This document shows positions 49,401 through 61,539 of a DNA stretch of 64,000 nucleotides, piece after piece (the stretch's first letter is position 1; each line of letters starts with the position of its first letter). The notes beneath the pieces are model-generated. The model worked only from the letters and a program-made list of their open reading frames with translations, made no database searches and was not told where the DNA came from. A program made the position numbers and the translations under genes. The DNA is from Gnetum montanum. Its lineage: Eukaryota > Streptophyta > Gnetopsida > Gnetales > Gnetaceae. The stretch is from the NCBI GenBank assembly GCA_015680685.1, contig MNCI01003010.1, positions 1 to 64,000 on the forward strand, in the 5' to 3' direction.

Positions 49401-50477
49401 TCAAACCCAACTGCCACATTAGACCACACGAAAACCATTTCACAAGAGATACACCTGTTGGGTCCAATGGATCAAGTCTCAACCAGCAAGAGCACACCAA
49501 ACAGTAAAGACTTGGCCAGTGCCCTAACTCAGGTCACACAGGCGCGTAAACAAAAAAACACATCTTTAAGCTTGTATGACCTCATGTTGACTTCTCAAGT
49601 TCATCGTGAAGCCTTAGTACACATGTTAAAATTGATCCCAGTTAGCAAAGACTTGCCTAAAAATGAACTTTCCATTCATGCGGTAATGTCTCCATATCAA
49701 GGATCAAGAGCTACATCACTAAGCTTCAACACAGATAATATAAAAATAGATAAAAAAATGGAAGAAGTCACCACTACATCCATGTTCATAACTATACAAG
49801 TAAATCAATTTAAAATACATAGGGTGCATGTAGATGACGAAGTAGTCACAAACGTAGTACCATAACCCGTCATCAAACAGTTAGGGCTAACTGAACAAAT
49901 CAAACCAACTTCCACGACATTCCTGAAATTGTTTAGTGGGTCACGCGTAGTTGTCAAAGGAATACTAACTCCCCACGTTAGCTGCATTTGTAGTCGTAGA
50001 CAAGATGCCTGGTTTTAACTTGATATTGGGACGACCATGGTTAGCCCAATTAAAAGCGGTTTCCTCATCCATCCACCAAGAGATTCACTTATCCTATGAA
50101 GGCAATGAAATCATTATACACGGTGATGCGGCTACACCCAACACCTCTACACACATAGGCACAAACCAAGGCTCAGAAGTCGAATTCGATGAGCCTAAAC
50201 AAGATAACACTACTCTTGAGCTTAAATAGGACGCCACACCCATTGACAACCAAAATGATAACCAATCTCCAAACCGTGATCCCCTAGAAAATTTTGAAAC
50301 ATACAAAATGTGGAAACATCGGAGCATGCTGACATAGGAGTTATTCCCCCAAACGTCTCATGGTCAAAATTACCATTTAACATAATTACTGAAGGAGATG
50401 TTGAATATACGATTACACCGACACAACCAACACACCATGTCAATCTTTGAAAATTAAAGAAGCTACTCAACTGTTAA
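46470..50477 (+). pseudogene. gag-pro: RT-D gag-pro
   Basis: One frame to about 49960, then a small deletion and frameshift in the protease. The capsid domain is near 47660-48110, a CAA/CAG repeat gives poly-Gln near 47350, the zinc knuckle is CEYHQWNGHGTDYC (48577-48620), and five or so P-F-V-I-R-V-P peptides lie at 48800-49190. The protease motif reads VDDEVVTNV near 49830, so the catalytic Gly-Ala is lost; LILGRPWLAQL is intact (about 50020). About 15 stops, mainly TAG or TAA. The end KKLLNC, TAA matches the other copies. Confidence 0.9.
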
Positions 50478-50484
50478 CATAACT

Positions 50485-50740
50485 ACTCGTCCGAAATGAC
50501 GTTAAACTACTACTCGTCCAAAATGACGTTAAACTACAACTGTCCAAAAAGACGTTAAAATACCACATGTCCGCAATGACATAAAACTAGCCACGGTTAG
50601 GAATGACCGATTCATTTTAAAACCCACTGAAATAGTTCAAATCTCTCTTGTTTTCTTGTGGCCTAAAATAGCCATTGCTAAAACCCGTCATGACTCTAAA
50701 ATCGACACGTATGGCCCAAAATGGCTTTAAACTAGAACAA
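50485..50740 (+). repeat. TAAACT array after RT-D pro
   Basis: Units CGAAATGACGTTAAACTAC and ATGGCTTTAAACTAG, about six, directly after the gag-pro stop. Confidence 0.8.
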
Positions 50741-52395
50741 GTTACGTTTCCATTTCTTTAAAATTACATTCTTCGTTTGCATGCATAGTTACATCCTTGC
50801 TCTACCAATTACTATTCTGCTTACATTTCTTCTACACTGTTATCATTTCAGTTACTTTCACATTTACAAACCATTAAAACAACAACAACAAAAAATTGAA
50901 TAACATAAAAACAAAAAAAAAATATATATCAATGTATAAAGGGATAATTTCAAATGTTTACATTGTATCACACGTTTGCTCTCATACAATCCACAAGTTT
51001 CAAACAAAAATAATAATAACTGAGTTAACAACAATAACAAGTTAAATTAAACATCAGTGCTAGGAGGGGCTTGATGGGGCCTCCATCATCATCATCATCA
51101 TCTCCCTTCAAAAAATAGAAAGTTCAAAAAAAAAAAAATTATTATCACTAAAAAAAAACTAAAAAAAAAAGAGCATTAACTAGAAAACAACGTGAGTACA
51201 CCTATGAGCTCCATCACCAAGAAAAAAAGTTTGAAGCCCCTGCACAAAAAAAAAAAAAATCCTAGGTAAGTAAATTAAAATTTATAAAACACACAAATGA
51301 AAGTAGTCATCAACAAAACATAAATATACAAGAGAGAACTAGCAAGAGAAATAATAATAAAATGAATAACTACTAAAGTTGTATACCCCATGCGACAAGA
51401 ACTCCTGCATTTAATCCTTAATGGAGAACATGGAAATCTATTAGGTAATGCTAACATCAGTAGGATAACATTTGCAAAAATTATGATTAATAGTTTATGT
51501 TACAACCATAGGTAAAAAAAGCTCGTAGTTTGCATTACCCTGGAAAAGTGACTCACGCAACTTAGGGGAGTAACTCACGCTTATGTTTTGTGCCAAAATA
51601 CACTGCCATAGCATCAAAACATGTGATTTTCGGCATCAATATATTATCGTTGGACTAGATAAAATATATATTTTACACAAACGAATTAGTGTAATAAATC
51701 ACCAATTTAATGAAGCACGGTGTCAATTTCCTTTTATATAAAACTAAAAACTAATATATTGGCTATATAAGGTGATTTATCCCAATGATATAGCATCATA
51801 TAAAAGGTTTTGTCAAATTATTTTAATGGACTGAAATTATTCACCAAACTCACCTCACCTACAATGATGGAAAACCTCTTCAAACGCTGAAAAAATCAGC
51901 ACTAGTCATAATGAGGGAGAAAATTAAAACAAAGCGCCATGAGCCTGCATATGGCCATCGGCTATGTGCTCGTAGAATTTGTTGCTTTATAAGCAAAGAG
52001 ACTTTTAAAATAGTTGAACAAGCATCCATCCGTCATCATACCCATGACCCATGACGCTGACCCTGTTTTGTTTTTTTCTGTTCTCAGCAGAAATATAAAA
52101 GAAAAAGAGCAAAAACCAGCAATGAAACACGCGTGAATGTGCGAGTCATCGCTGAACCTTTGGCGCTCCAAAAGGCAGGCGAATGCATATAAATGCAACA
52201 TTTTCCTCGCACGCCCCGCCAAAAACTTGATTTCCATATAACCCATACTTCCCCTTTTGGCCTTCGGTTACCATAATGTTTGTTTATTTACTCGTACCCC
52301 CTGGTTTTCTGTGATCCGTCTCATACCGATGCCATGAATCTATTCTTACTTGCCACTTAACAACGAAATGAAATTTTTAGTATGATTTAGAAATT
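50741..52395 (-). pseudogene. RT-D antisense region: last exon and unrelated filler
   Basis: A minus-strand stretch at about 51045-51106 (GDDDDDDGGPIKPLLAL) corresponds to the acidic last exon of the RT-C antisense gene. Upstream of it, where exons 2-7 should be, the sequence is A-rich and unlike RT-B or RT-C; no FCP1-like or core exon was found. The middle of the gene has been deleted or replaced. The 95-codon minus frame at 51962-52246 is not recognised. Confidence 0.5.
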
Positions 52396-52407
52396 TTAGG
52401 TAGTGAC

Positions 52408-52503
52408 CTTTGTGCGCACAAATTCAGCGGCGATTCCCGTGGCCATGGCCACCATTCCCAGAGCCCAGATTAAGAAAATGCTATAGAAATCCATAAAATC
52501 CAT
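52408..52503 (-). other. Exon-like ORF of possible host origin
   Basis: The minus strand reads 32 codons starting MDFMDFYSIFLIWALG and ending GIAAEFVRTK, then AAG-GTCACT, a possible donor. One hydrophobic helix followed by AAE-R-K is reminiscent of the first exon of plant DUF1218 (MWL-like) membrane proteins. The similarity is from memory and short. No second exon was found. Confidence 0.25.
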
Positions 52504-52617
52504 ACTTGACCTCCTTCCGTTGCCGCCCTCGAAAAAATTATTCGTGTTGCAGCTTGCCAAAGTTACTCCCACTGCCAAAAAGTGGGTCCACTCACACTGC
52601 AATGACTTACTTACAAG

Positions 52618-52990
52618 CAACTCACACTGCCAAGGCATGGCGGCGAACTCACGTTGCCGAGGCAATGGCGGCTAACTCACGCTGCGAGGCATGGCGGCGA
52701 ACTCACGTTGCCGAAACAATGGCGGCTAACTCACGCTGCGAGGCATGGTGGCTAACTCACGCTGCTGAAACAATGGCGGCTAACTCACGCTGCGAGGCAT
52801 GGTGGCTAACTCACGCNGGCAATGGCGGCTAACTCACGCTGCCAAGACATGGCGGCTAACTCACGCTGTCGAGGTAGTGGCGGCAAACTCACGCTGCCAG
52901 GACATGGCGGCAAACTCACGCTGTGAAGCGATAGAAGTCAGGATACTCACGCTGATCTAAGCTATATACTCACGCTGTGACAACCAAGAT
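52618..52990 (-). repeat. CTCACGCTG tandem array in the RT-D antisense intron 1
   Basis: About eleven units near 27-30 bases (GGCATGGCGGCTAACTCACG then CTGCCGAG). An undetermined base sits at 52817, so unit count may be wrong. It occupies the position of the RT-C intron 1 array. Confidence 0.85.
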
Positions 52991-53667
52991 GGATGCTCAC
53001 GCTGACCTTGCCCGTCTCCCCAAATTCAACCCAATTTACTCACACTATGAAAAAAAAGGGGCGGAAACAGCAACTCACGACGGAATAATTTACACTTGCA
53101 AGAACCCATGCTGCAATTAAAAAAAACAGACATTCATACCCCACACAGTAACCCTTGGATACCAAAACCCTCATTTACAACCTCTAGAACTGCAACTAAT
53201 ACTAGGAATGCAAAGCCTGCAATTCATGCAGGAAAAACAAAAAAAATTGCAAAAAACCTGACCCTTCCCAAAGCCGTAAAAATAAAAATGCAGGGCTAGT
53301 CGGCCCGCTGGGCTTGCCAAAGGGCCACAGCTGCCAAACGGCCTAGCAAGGGCGGCCACTCCCTGATGTTGCCATGAAGCCGTAGTCATGGCTGCCTTCT
53401 GATAGGCCTACCATCACGGCGCTACCTGCCATCGTGCCCTGCTTCCCTGCTACCTACCGTCGCAACCGTACATCGCCTCTAGCTTGTCCCACGTTGTCGC
53501 CAATGTGCCTTCCCGCACCCACCATGATCCAAAATTCGCCCCAGCGTCACTACGTCTGTGCCCCCACCACACTGCCCCTTCGCGTCGTCTATTGCTCGTC
53601 GTCGCCGCACGTCACGTCAGGGTCATGCCACACAGGCCAATGTAGTGCGCTAACCAAAACCCTCGAT
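52991..53667. other. GC-richer segment, no gene recognised
   Basis: Bases about 53290-53660 are clearly richer in G and C than their surroundings, with many CG pairs, and hold overlapping short frames on both strands. By position it is intron 1 of the antisense gene. It could be a captured host fragment. Confidence 0.4.
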
Positions 53668-53765
53668 TGTGGGAGATGCTGAAGCAGTTCTTCCCCTTCC
53701 TCTACGAACGCTAGGCTTGCCTGCTTCTTTCCTTTCCTGCATTCTTGTTTCTCCTGTCTTCCCAT
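53668..53765 (-). pseudogene. RT-D antisense gene exon 1
   Basis: The minus strand from the ATG at 53765 gives MGRQEKQECRKGKKQASLAF and then VEEGEELLQHLPQSRV, aligned with RT-C exon 1 (MGKGKEVEG...LTFTEEREAMLECLPRPRI). The donor is probably the AGG-GTTTTG near 53668. The basic start and Glu-rich follow-up are shared. Confidence 0.55.
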
Positions 53766-53805
53766 CTCTCTCTCACTGCACATCTGCTTGAGTGTCACTA
53801 TCCTG

Positions 53806-53975
53806 GCTCACTCACGCTGACTGTTGTCACGTCCAAGTAACTCATGCTTTGAGGAAATTTTTGGGGTGAGGGAACTCATGTTGCTCATCATTTTCAATCA
53901 CTCACGCTTGTCATCTTCAAACTACTCACGCTAGGCACTTGTTTTCAACTCACGCTTTGGCTAAACCATTTACGC
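53806..53975 (-). promoter_or_regulatory. 5' flank of RT-D antisense gene with CTCACGCT words
   Basis: Seven or so ACTCACGCT, ACTCATGCT and TTTACGCT words lie just upstream of exon 1, as in RT-C. A promoter role is inferred from position only. Confidence 0.45.
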
Positions 53976-54194
53976 TTGCATCCCATCTTTCTCATCCACA
54001 CGTGGTGCATTTTCTTCATCTTTTATCTTTTATTTTCTTTATTATTTTATTTTATTCTAGCTCATTTTCACTGTTTCACATGCTTCCAAGGTAAATAATT
54101 TCTTATGCATGTTTAATTATCTTTCTTTTGCAAAATATATGTATGGCTTAGGTATCTAAAAGCTAAAACAAAACAAAACGACAACACACATGAA

Positions 54195-54355
54195 AAATTT
54201 AAATTACTCATGGCCTGGTATGGCCTTAAACTGCCACACACGGCTCGGTATGGCCTTAAACTACCACTTATGGCCTAGTATGGCCTTAGACTGCCATTCA
54301 CAGCCCGGTATGGCCTTAAACTGCCATACGTCTAAGCATGACGGTAAACTACCCT
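54195..54355 (+). repeat. TAAACT array before RT-D pol
   Basis: Five units of about 35 bases with core GGCCCGGTATGGCCTTAAAC then TGCCA, just upstream of the pol acceptor. Confidence 0.82.
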
Positions 54356-54449
54356 TGACGTACCATTGGTACATTTTAAACGTAAAATCAATTTCTTAAG
54401 AAAAAAGAAAACTCACCCTTGTTAACATAGCTCCCTGTTTCATTGGCAG

Positions 54450-57400
54450 GAGCAAACACATGGATAGCAAGCAACTCTTCATACCATTGTCTATCAATGG
54501 ACCACACGGAGCAATTAAACGAGAAATCAATCTAAAGTCAATTGATTTAGACTCTCCAACATACGATAATTTAGTGGCATCAACCCAAGAAACACTAGAT
54601 TGCTTTAAAGGAATGACAAAATCTTTGGACCTAGAAGCCAATAACATCACCGAAGATCCCCTAGCCGAAACCTCCATAACCACATCAAATGGTAAGGTTA
54701 AAATTTTAAAACTAAGTACTCTATTAAATCCACAACTTGCCAATGACATAGCTCGAGTGCTAAAAGATAACATGAAAGCATTCGCTTGGTCTTACAATGA
54801 CATGCCTAGGCTCGACCCTCGGATAGTCTAGCATAACATTATACTTGATCCAAAACTAAGACCAGTGAAACAAAAAGCATGCAAGGTCAAGCCTAAAGTA
54901 GCGTTGGCAGTTCGCAATGAGATCACGAAGCTTTATCAAGCTAGCTTCATTCGAGCTGTGGACTATGTTGATTGGGTATCCAACATGGTTATAGTTCCAA
55001 AGAAAAATGGGAGCATTCGTCTATGTATTGACTTCCGTGACCTCAATGTTGCAATCATAAAAGACGACTTCCCGCTACCTAGCATCGATCAACTTGTTGA
55101 TTCAACTACTGGGCATGCATTGTTATCCTTTATGGATGGCTTTTTAGGATACAACCAAATTAGGATCAACCCCAAACATCAACTCAGGACAACCTTTATG
55201 ACACCATGGGGTACATTTTATTATACAATGATGTCATTCGGTCTCAAGAACGCTGGGGCTACGTACCAACGAGCGATGACATTCACCTTTAGTGATTACA
55301 TGTTCAACTCGCTCAATGACCATGTAGATGACATTGCAGTCAAATAAAAAATAACTGAGCAACATGTACAAGATCTAGACTTGGTACTAAAATGTTGTCT
55401 AAAATACGAGCTTAGACTCAACCCGAAGAAATGTGTCTTTGGGGTCAAAATAGGAAAAATGCTTGGATTCATCATATCAGAGACAGGGATACGAGTAGAT
55501 CTAGATAAGGTTAAGGCAATAAAAAATCTGAAACCACCTAGCAACCTTACTCAACTTCACGGTCTACAAGGTAAATTACAGTTTATTAGACGTTTCATTG
55601 AAAAACTTATGGACAAGTTGAGGCTTGTGCAGCACTTATTGCGCAAGAATGTCCATTTTGAATGGATTCCACAGTGCCAAGAAGCCTTTGAGAACATCAA
55701 AACGACACTAGCTCAACTACCGATGGTTTACCCACCACAAAATAATAAACCATTTTACATCTACCTTGCAACATCCGAATCATCCATCGCGTCTATGCTT
55801 TGTTAGAAACACGAGGATGGAGCTGAAATCCCTGTTTACTATTTAAGCCATGCATTAGTAGCCTACGAACAACATTACAATGACATAGAGAGGTTATGCC
55901 TTGCGCTTATCTTTTCTTTAAAGAAGTGACGACATTATCTCTTCCGTAACCAAGTTAATATCATCTATAAAGACAACGTGCTTAGAGCTATCATGAACAA
56001 CATATACGAATCAAGCAAGATAGCTAGATGGAAAGCGATGATTGCTGAGTTGGACCTATATTGCATAGCTCAATCATCAGTTAAAGGTCAATTTATAGTC
56101 AATCAAATGACTGCATCACCAACGCAAGACCAAGCAATGATCAACCCAGAGTTTCCAGATGAGAATGTAAACACGATAGACATAGTACCTGATAACTACG
56201 ATGCAATCTTAAAATTTGATGGAGCATCGACCTCCCGAGGAGGAAGTGTTGCAGCTGTCATCACATATCCCTCTCAAGAGATCCGACCTTTTGCTTATCA
56301 TTTAAACATTCCTTGTACTAAAAATGTGGTAGACTATGAAGGTCTTCTTAGAGGTCTCATGACAGCACTAACTTCAGAAACCACACAACTCGTAGTTAGA
56401 GGCAACTCACAGTTAGTCATCAATCAGGTCACAGACGTATATGCATGTAAAGCCTTACATTTACAACCATACTGTGACTTGGCAAAGCACCTATTGAAAC
56501 AATTCACAAACAGAGATGTGCAACATGTTTTCAGAAGTGACAATACCATTGCAGATGCACTTGCAACATTAGCCCTAAACATTTCACCTAACATGTTTCA
56601 TGCGTTGCCCAGTTCCATAACGAGTTGTGCCAAGCCCATAACTGACGCTCTCCCAATGAACTATCCATAGCATCCGTTAGCACAACATATGCCATGGAAT
56701 GGTATGATGACATAAAAGAGTACCTTCTACATGGTGAACCACCTCAACATCTAACGAATACTCAGAAGGACATAGTGCGGAAACGCTCTCGAAAGTATGC
56801 ACTAGTAGGGGACACGTTATGTCGCCAATACTATGAAGGCATTTTGTTAGTGCACGTTAGTAGCATCGATGGAAAAACCATCGTGGAGCAAGTTCATGAA
56901 GAACTTTGTGGAGGGCACATAGCATCCAAGGCAATGGCAACCAAAAACTATTTCTCCAAAGTTAAAACATGTAGCATCTGTCAAAAACATGGTAATCTTA
57001 TACATGTGCCACCTAACGAGTTGCATACAGTTCAAATCGCATGGCCTTTCTAGAAATGGGGGCTAGACATCATAGGACCAATAACTCCCCCATCTTCCGT
57101 AGGACATAGCTTCATTATAACCACAACAAAATATTTCACAAAATGGGTAGAAGCTATTCCTCTTAGGAAGACCATATCAAAACAAGTATGCAAATTCATC
57201 CTTGACAACATTGTGACTCGTTTTGGCATTCCAATAACCATAATCACTGATAACGGGCCACAATTCAGCAGTGTTGAAACCAAAACCTTTTGTGAGAGCC
57301 TAGGCACCAAACATTCATTTTCATCACCATACTATCCTCAAAGCAACAGTTAAGCAGAATCCACGAATAAAATGGTCATCATGGTGCTCAAGAAAATGCT

Positions 57401-57896
57401 TAATCAAAGCAAAAGAAGATGGCATGAATAGCTAGTGTACATGCTATGGGCATATCGAATGATACACAGAACATCCACAGGTAAAACACTGTACAATCTT
57501 TTTTATGGTTCAGAAGCTATTTTACCTTTGGAGTTGCAGATACCTTCATTGCAGATCACACTCTCTGGACTTAATGAAAGTCAAAACAATGACTCGCGCA
57601 TTGTTGACCTTGACTCGATGGAGGAGGAACGAACATGCACACTAGATCACATCAAGTGGTACCAGAAGCAACAACAACAACGACATCAAAATGACATTGA
57701 CAAGTGCCTGATCAAGGAAGGTGACTTTGTCCTTAAGGCGGTTCGTGAACACTCAGACAAATTCTCAGCCAATTGGGAAGGTCCTTACTTGGTCACCAAA
57801 GTATACGAAAATGGAGCATTCAAACTAGCCGATATGGATAGTAATGAGCTTGCTCATCCAAAAAATCACATGTACCTCAAGCCATTTTACGTCTAA
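54450..57896 (+). pseudogene. pol: RT-D pol
   Basis: It begins after an acceptor-like CATTGGCAG. RT motifs are near complete (WVSNMVIVPKKNGSIRLCID, FRDLN, DDFPLPSIDQ, FMTPWGTF), but the active site reads HVDD (about 55320). The first RNase H is degenerate. The second RNase H (about 56200-56580) keeps FDGAST, VDYEGL and NTIADA, with GNS where GDS is usual. One frameshift near 56665. The integrase finger has lost about 15 residues between ATK and the Cys pair (near 56950), while the first two Asp (LDIIGP, ITDNGPQF) and Glu (AESTNK, after a stop) remain. WEGPYLVTKVY closes it. Fewer stops than RT-C pol. Confidence 0.93.
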
Positions 57897-57924
57897 ACAA
57901 AGCCTAAGGTATACAGATTGGTCC

Positions 57925-58420
57925 TAGAATCATGACAATAAACTGATACCACAGATTCATCCTAGCATCATGACAGTAAACTAATACTATAGATTCGTCC
58001 TGGCATCATGATGGTAAACTAGTACCATAGATCCATCCTGGTATCATGATGGTAAACTGATACCACAAACTCGTCTTGGCATCATGATGGTAAATTGATA
58101 CCACAGATTCATCCTGGCATCATCATGGTAAACTGATACCACAAATTCGTCCTGGCATTATGATGGTAAACTGATATCACAGATTCGTCCTAGCATCATG
58201 ACCTAAAACTGATACCAAAGATCGTCTGAAATGATAATAAACTACCACATTCTCATCTGCCAAAGTCTATTAAGACTATAAACTAGCTCGCCTCTCCATA
58301 GTCCGCCACGACTATAAACTAGCATTGCACTATCTACTATGATGCTAAACTGGAAATGTCCAACGGGTTATGACATAAAACTAACCCACGACAGTACGCC
58401 AAGACTATAAACTGGGAACT
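57925..58420 (+). repeat. TAAACT array after RT-D pol
   Basis: Seven near-identical units of about 44 bases (CATCATGATGGTAAACTGAT then ACCACAGATTCGTCCTGG) followed by looser AAGACTATAAACTAG units. This is the cleanest tandem version of the motif. Confidence 0.9.
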
Positions 58421-58643
58421 TCTTCACTGGCCTACGAATCTGTTGCTGTAATCAAATGGCGTGTCTTCATCAACCTACTACATGAATTCATCACATGGAC
58501 TTTGAAAACATTGCTACTGCTTAATTTTGCTGGTCTATGGTTACACGTAGTGTCCCCATCCCATCGGTTGCATCCATGTTTAAAGTGTTAATCTAACTCA
58601 TTCAATCGTGGTTTTCTTGTCTTCTTGGAGTTGTGTTTGTAGG

Positions 58644-58904
58644 ATGACACCCAGAGGTGTTCATACACGGATGTACTTCATCATGGCAACGAGGTACCAC
58701 ATTGTTCCTGATGCATGTAACCAGGTTAATCAAACTGCTCTCAAGTACATTCCCAGTTCCCCAAACATCCCTGATTCCCTAACATGTTCTCTCTACCCTA
58801 TTCATTTATATTTCCCGGATACATCCCAATCATCCCAAAACTCTAAACACATGGTTGCACACTGTAATTCTCCAGGCAGTTGCAACACACATCACAACAC
58901 ATGA
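58644..58904 (+). other. ORF behind an acceptor-like site, RT-D 3' region
   Basis: 86 codons beginning MTPRGVHTRMYFIMATRYH, one base after TTGTGTTTGTAG, matching the RT-C short ORF at 29569 in its first dozen residues and in the acceptor. The later part is Ser/Pro/His-rich with no known domain. Coding status is uncertain. Confidence 0.35.
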
Positions 58905-59539
58905 AATAGATACAAGCACACGAGCATAAGTATAACATTGAAATAAAGCTCTGTTCAAAAAAAATCAAAGAGAAAAATCCATCAAAAGACCCTTGACACT
59001 TCCCATACAAGCCCCAGGCGGGAAGGTACTTATCTTGGAAGAAAACACTCATGTCTCAAACAATCATGTTGCATCCCACCACATGGCTTTGGCTGTTGGA
59101 CAACGGGTTTCCTTTGACACTCAACAAGGGTCCTGTTTCTCCAAAGAATGCACCACCCCACCACGTGGCTTTGGTTGTGATAACGAGTTCTCTTAAATAA
59201 GATACAAGAGTCTCATTCCTCCAAAGGATGCACATCTCATTCCTTGGTCCCAAGTCTGCTAGGTACTAGCTATTGATAAGTACCAACATGATATGTTCAC
59301 ACAAGAGCATTCCCCTTCCCATAGTTAAACAAAATCATCCCGTCATCAATCCCTAATCCCACAGTAAAAAACCTTCTCCCTATACATCTCAAAACCTCAT
59401 TTCCCAATCCCATGTACTTCTGAACACAGTGCGATGACATCTGGCCAAGTTCCATAGAGCAATGCTTGATACCCAGTTGCTTGTGGTGTTTTGTACTTCT
59501 TTGTTGACGCCTCTTGGGTAGATTCCTCTAGGAATCAAC
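58905..59539 (+). other. Conserved 3' noncoding block of RT-D
   Basis: No gene. It aligns with 29860-30391 of RT-C (CCACGTGGCTTTGG, CTCCAAAGAATGCA, AAGTCTGCTA) and ends at the polypurine tract. Confidence 0.65.
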
Positions 59540-59552
59540 AAAGAGGGGCCAA
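59540..59552 (+). other. RT-D polypurine tract
   Basis: AAAGAGGGGCCAA directly before the 3' LTR, identical to RT-C. Confidence 0.85.
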
Positions 59553-60277
59553 TGAAACACCACAAAATTTTGGCCTAGCACTTTCAAACAAGATTCAAGC
59601 TAAGTCATGCAACCACCCAAGCATGAATACAGCATGACCAAACTTGGAGGTCTCTAAAACAACCCTTGATGGTCCACAATTCAACAAGTAGGGTCCCCCC
59701 CGGGGCCCATGGGTAGCTGCATCAACTTCTGGCATCTAGAATCAAAAGTTTCGGGCTCAAAATGCTTGGTTTTAGCTAAGTATAATTTGGCTACATTTTC
59801 AGATGTTGCTCAGCATAAGGGTCAGCGTCACCAACATTTGGAGCCTCGAAACTGAGTCAAAATAGGCAGAAATCAAGCACAGGGACCCCCCATAACCTTC
59901 ACCAAGGTCCCCAGAAGGTCCCAGCCTCTAGAAAATCAAGATTTGGGCCTCAAATATGCCACTTTGACTTAGTGATGCTGCGGGTTATTTTTTAGACACT
60001 GCTTAGCCTAAGGCTCAGCGTCACCAACCAAAATAGGGCCAAAAAGACATCCAAATCAACCCAAATTTGGCACACAGAACCCTCATGACCCATGGCATAC
60101 AGATCCACTCTGAAAATGAGTCTCACAGGTCAAAAATAGGTTCAAAATGCACTATTTTCTGGTCATACGCTGTTAGTGACGTTGACATTGATGCTGGATG
60201 CTGACGCTGACGTTGATGTTGATGCTAACGCTGGATGCTGATGCCAGAATAGGCTGCACACACATCAAAGCCAAATT
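59553..60277 (+). repeat. RT-D 3' LTR, left part
   Basis: TGAAACACC onward matches the first 725 bases of the RT-D 5' LTR, including the GACGCTGACGTTGATG array (60170-60245). It stops at 60277 where RT-E begins. Confidence 0.92.
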
Positions 60278-61515
60278 TGAAACACCACAAAGTTTCGAGC
60301 TTAGTACTTCTCTAAACACGAAGCAAGTCCCTGGGACCCACAGACGACCACAGCTACATCTGGTGTCACACATGGCAACTTCGGAGATCAAAATACTTGA
60401 TTTTCACTAAGTATGCAGTCTCAGCGTATACGCTCAGCGTATATGCTCAAATTCACATCCACAGCATATACGCCTAACATCCACAGCGTACACGTCCAGC
60501 ATACACGCCTCACATGTACGCTCGGCAGGTACAACAGATGTATACGCCTATCACGAAATCCCCAAAGACGGAATGGAAACAGCACTGCAAAGCAAGATTT
60601 GACATAAGGCAATGACCATCAGCGTATACGCCCCAACGTATACACCAGCATCCATCAGCGTATACGCCGGGGTGTATACGCCCAGCACATCAACGTATAC
60701 GTCCGGTGTATACGCCCAGCATCCACAGCATCTACGCCCAAATTCACATATGCCCAGCACATCTAGCGTATACGCTCAGAGTCTACATTCACCAGACGCA
60801 GCGTATACGCCCAACGTATATGCCCATCAAATGTAACATATTGTACACTTGTAAATTTTACGTTTTTGCACCCGATCAATGCACCACGTGTCACCCAACC
60901 CGAGTCTGCCGTCAAAACCTGTATAAAAACCCCAATTTTTCACTAGATCCGGTCGATTGGAAAAACATTCAGAGCGCACCAGAGAGCAAAGACACTGAGA
61001 ACCAGAGCAGAAACCTTTTACATTGGAAAACCTTGTACCTTGAGCATATAGCCTCTACGCTATGCCTACAGTGCGAACCAGCCAACAGTCATCTCTGCAT
61101 CCACCAGGGCTTTTCGTCCGCCTTATGTCCCAGTCATAACTGCGTTAGACCGGTGCATTGTACTTTCATTTTGTAATGCCATTGTTACATTTTCTTCCCA
61201 AAATCGTTTAGAGTTTGCATTAATTGTTGCATGTATTTTGTTTACGCTTGTTTACGTTTACGCTCTGTTCGCACCATTTACGCTGTTTACGCTCTCATTT
61301 ACGCTTGTCACACCGTTTACGTATAACCCAGCGTATAACACTTCAGTGTACGTTCGGAGAAATCCTTGTCTGATCCGCGTGTGGACCACTCAAGGTACTC
61401 TACCTTCGTTCATTCTAGTCCACCCTTAGGTGAAGGTAGGGTCTTCTGTGCGTGTCCGGTGATCCCACGGTCTCTGTTTCCTTTCAACCGAAGACCGAGG
61501 ATTTCGGATGATACA
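60278..61515 (+). repeat. RT-E 5' LTR
   Basis: TGAAACACC...GATACA, 1,238 bases, aligned with both RT-C LTRs. The U3 array of GCGTATACGC palindromes is at 60415-60835 and the TATAAAA box at 60922-60928. Confidence 0.9.
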
Positions 61516-61520
61516 AAAAT

Positions 61521-61539
61521 TGGTGCTAGAAGGAGGGCC
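61521..61539 (+). other. RT-E primer binding site
   Basis: TGGTGCTAGAAGGAGGGCC five bases after the LTR end, identical to RT-D. Confidence 0.82.

Larger units (their letters stand above)
44049..60277 (+). mobile_element. RT-D, Tat-like element in the RT-A antisense gene
   Basis: 5' LTR (44049-45641), primer site, leader, gag-pro (46470-50477), a largely replaced antisense region (51050-53970), pol (54450-57896), 3' noncoding block, polypurine tract and the first 725 bases of the 3' LTR, where RT-E is inserted. The left flank is CCTAT; the right end is outside the window. Confidence 0.92.

Noticed and set aside
52618-52990. Repeat-spacer pattern that could look like a CRISPR array
   Set aside because: Units are imperfect, spacers are themselves repeated, and the context is a plant retrotransposon.
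53434-53798. Possible host gene in the GC-rich block
   Set aside because: No frame shows a recognisable domain. The only supported coding piece is antisense exon 1 at 53668-53765.
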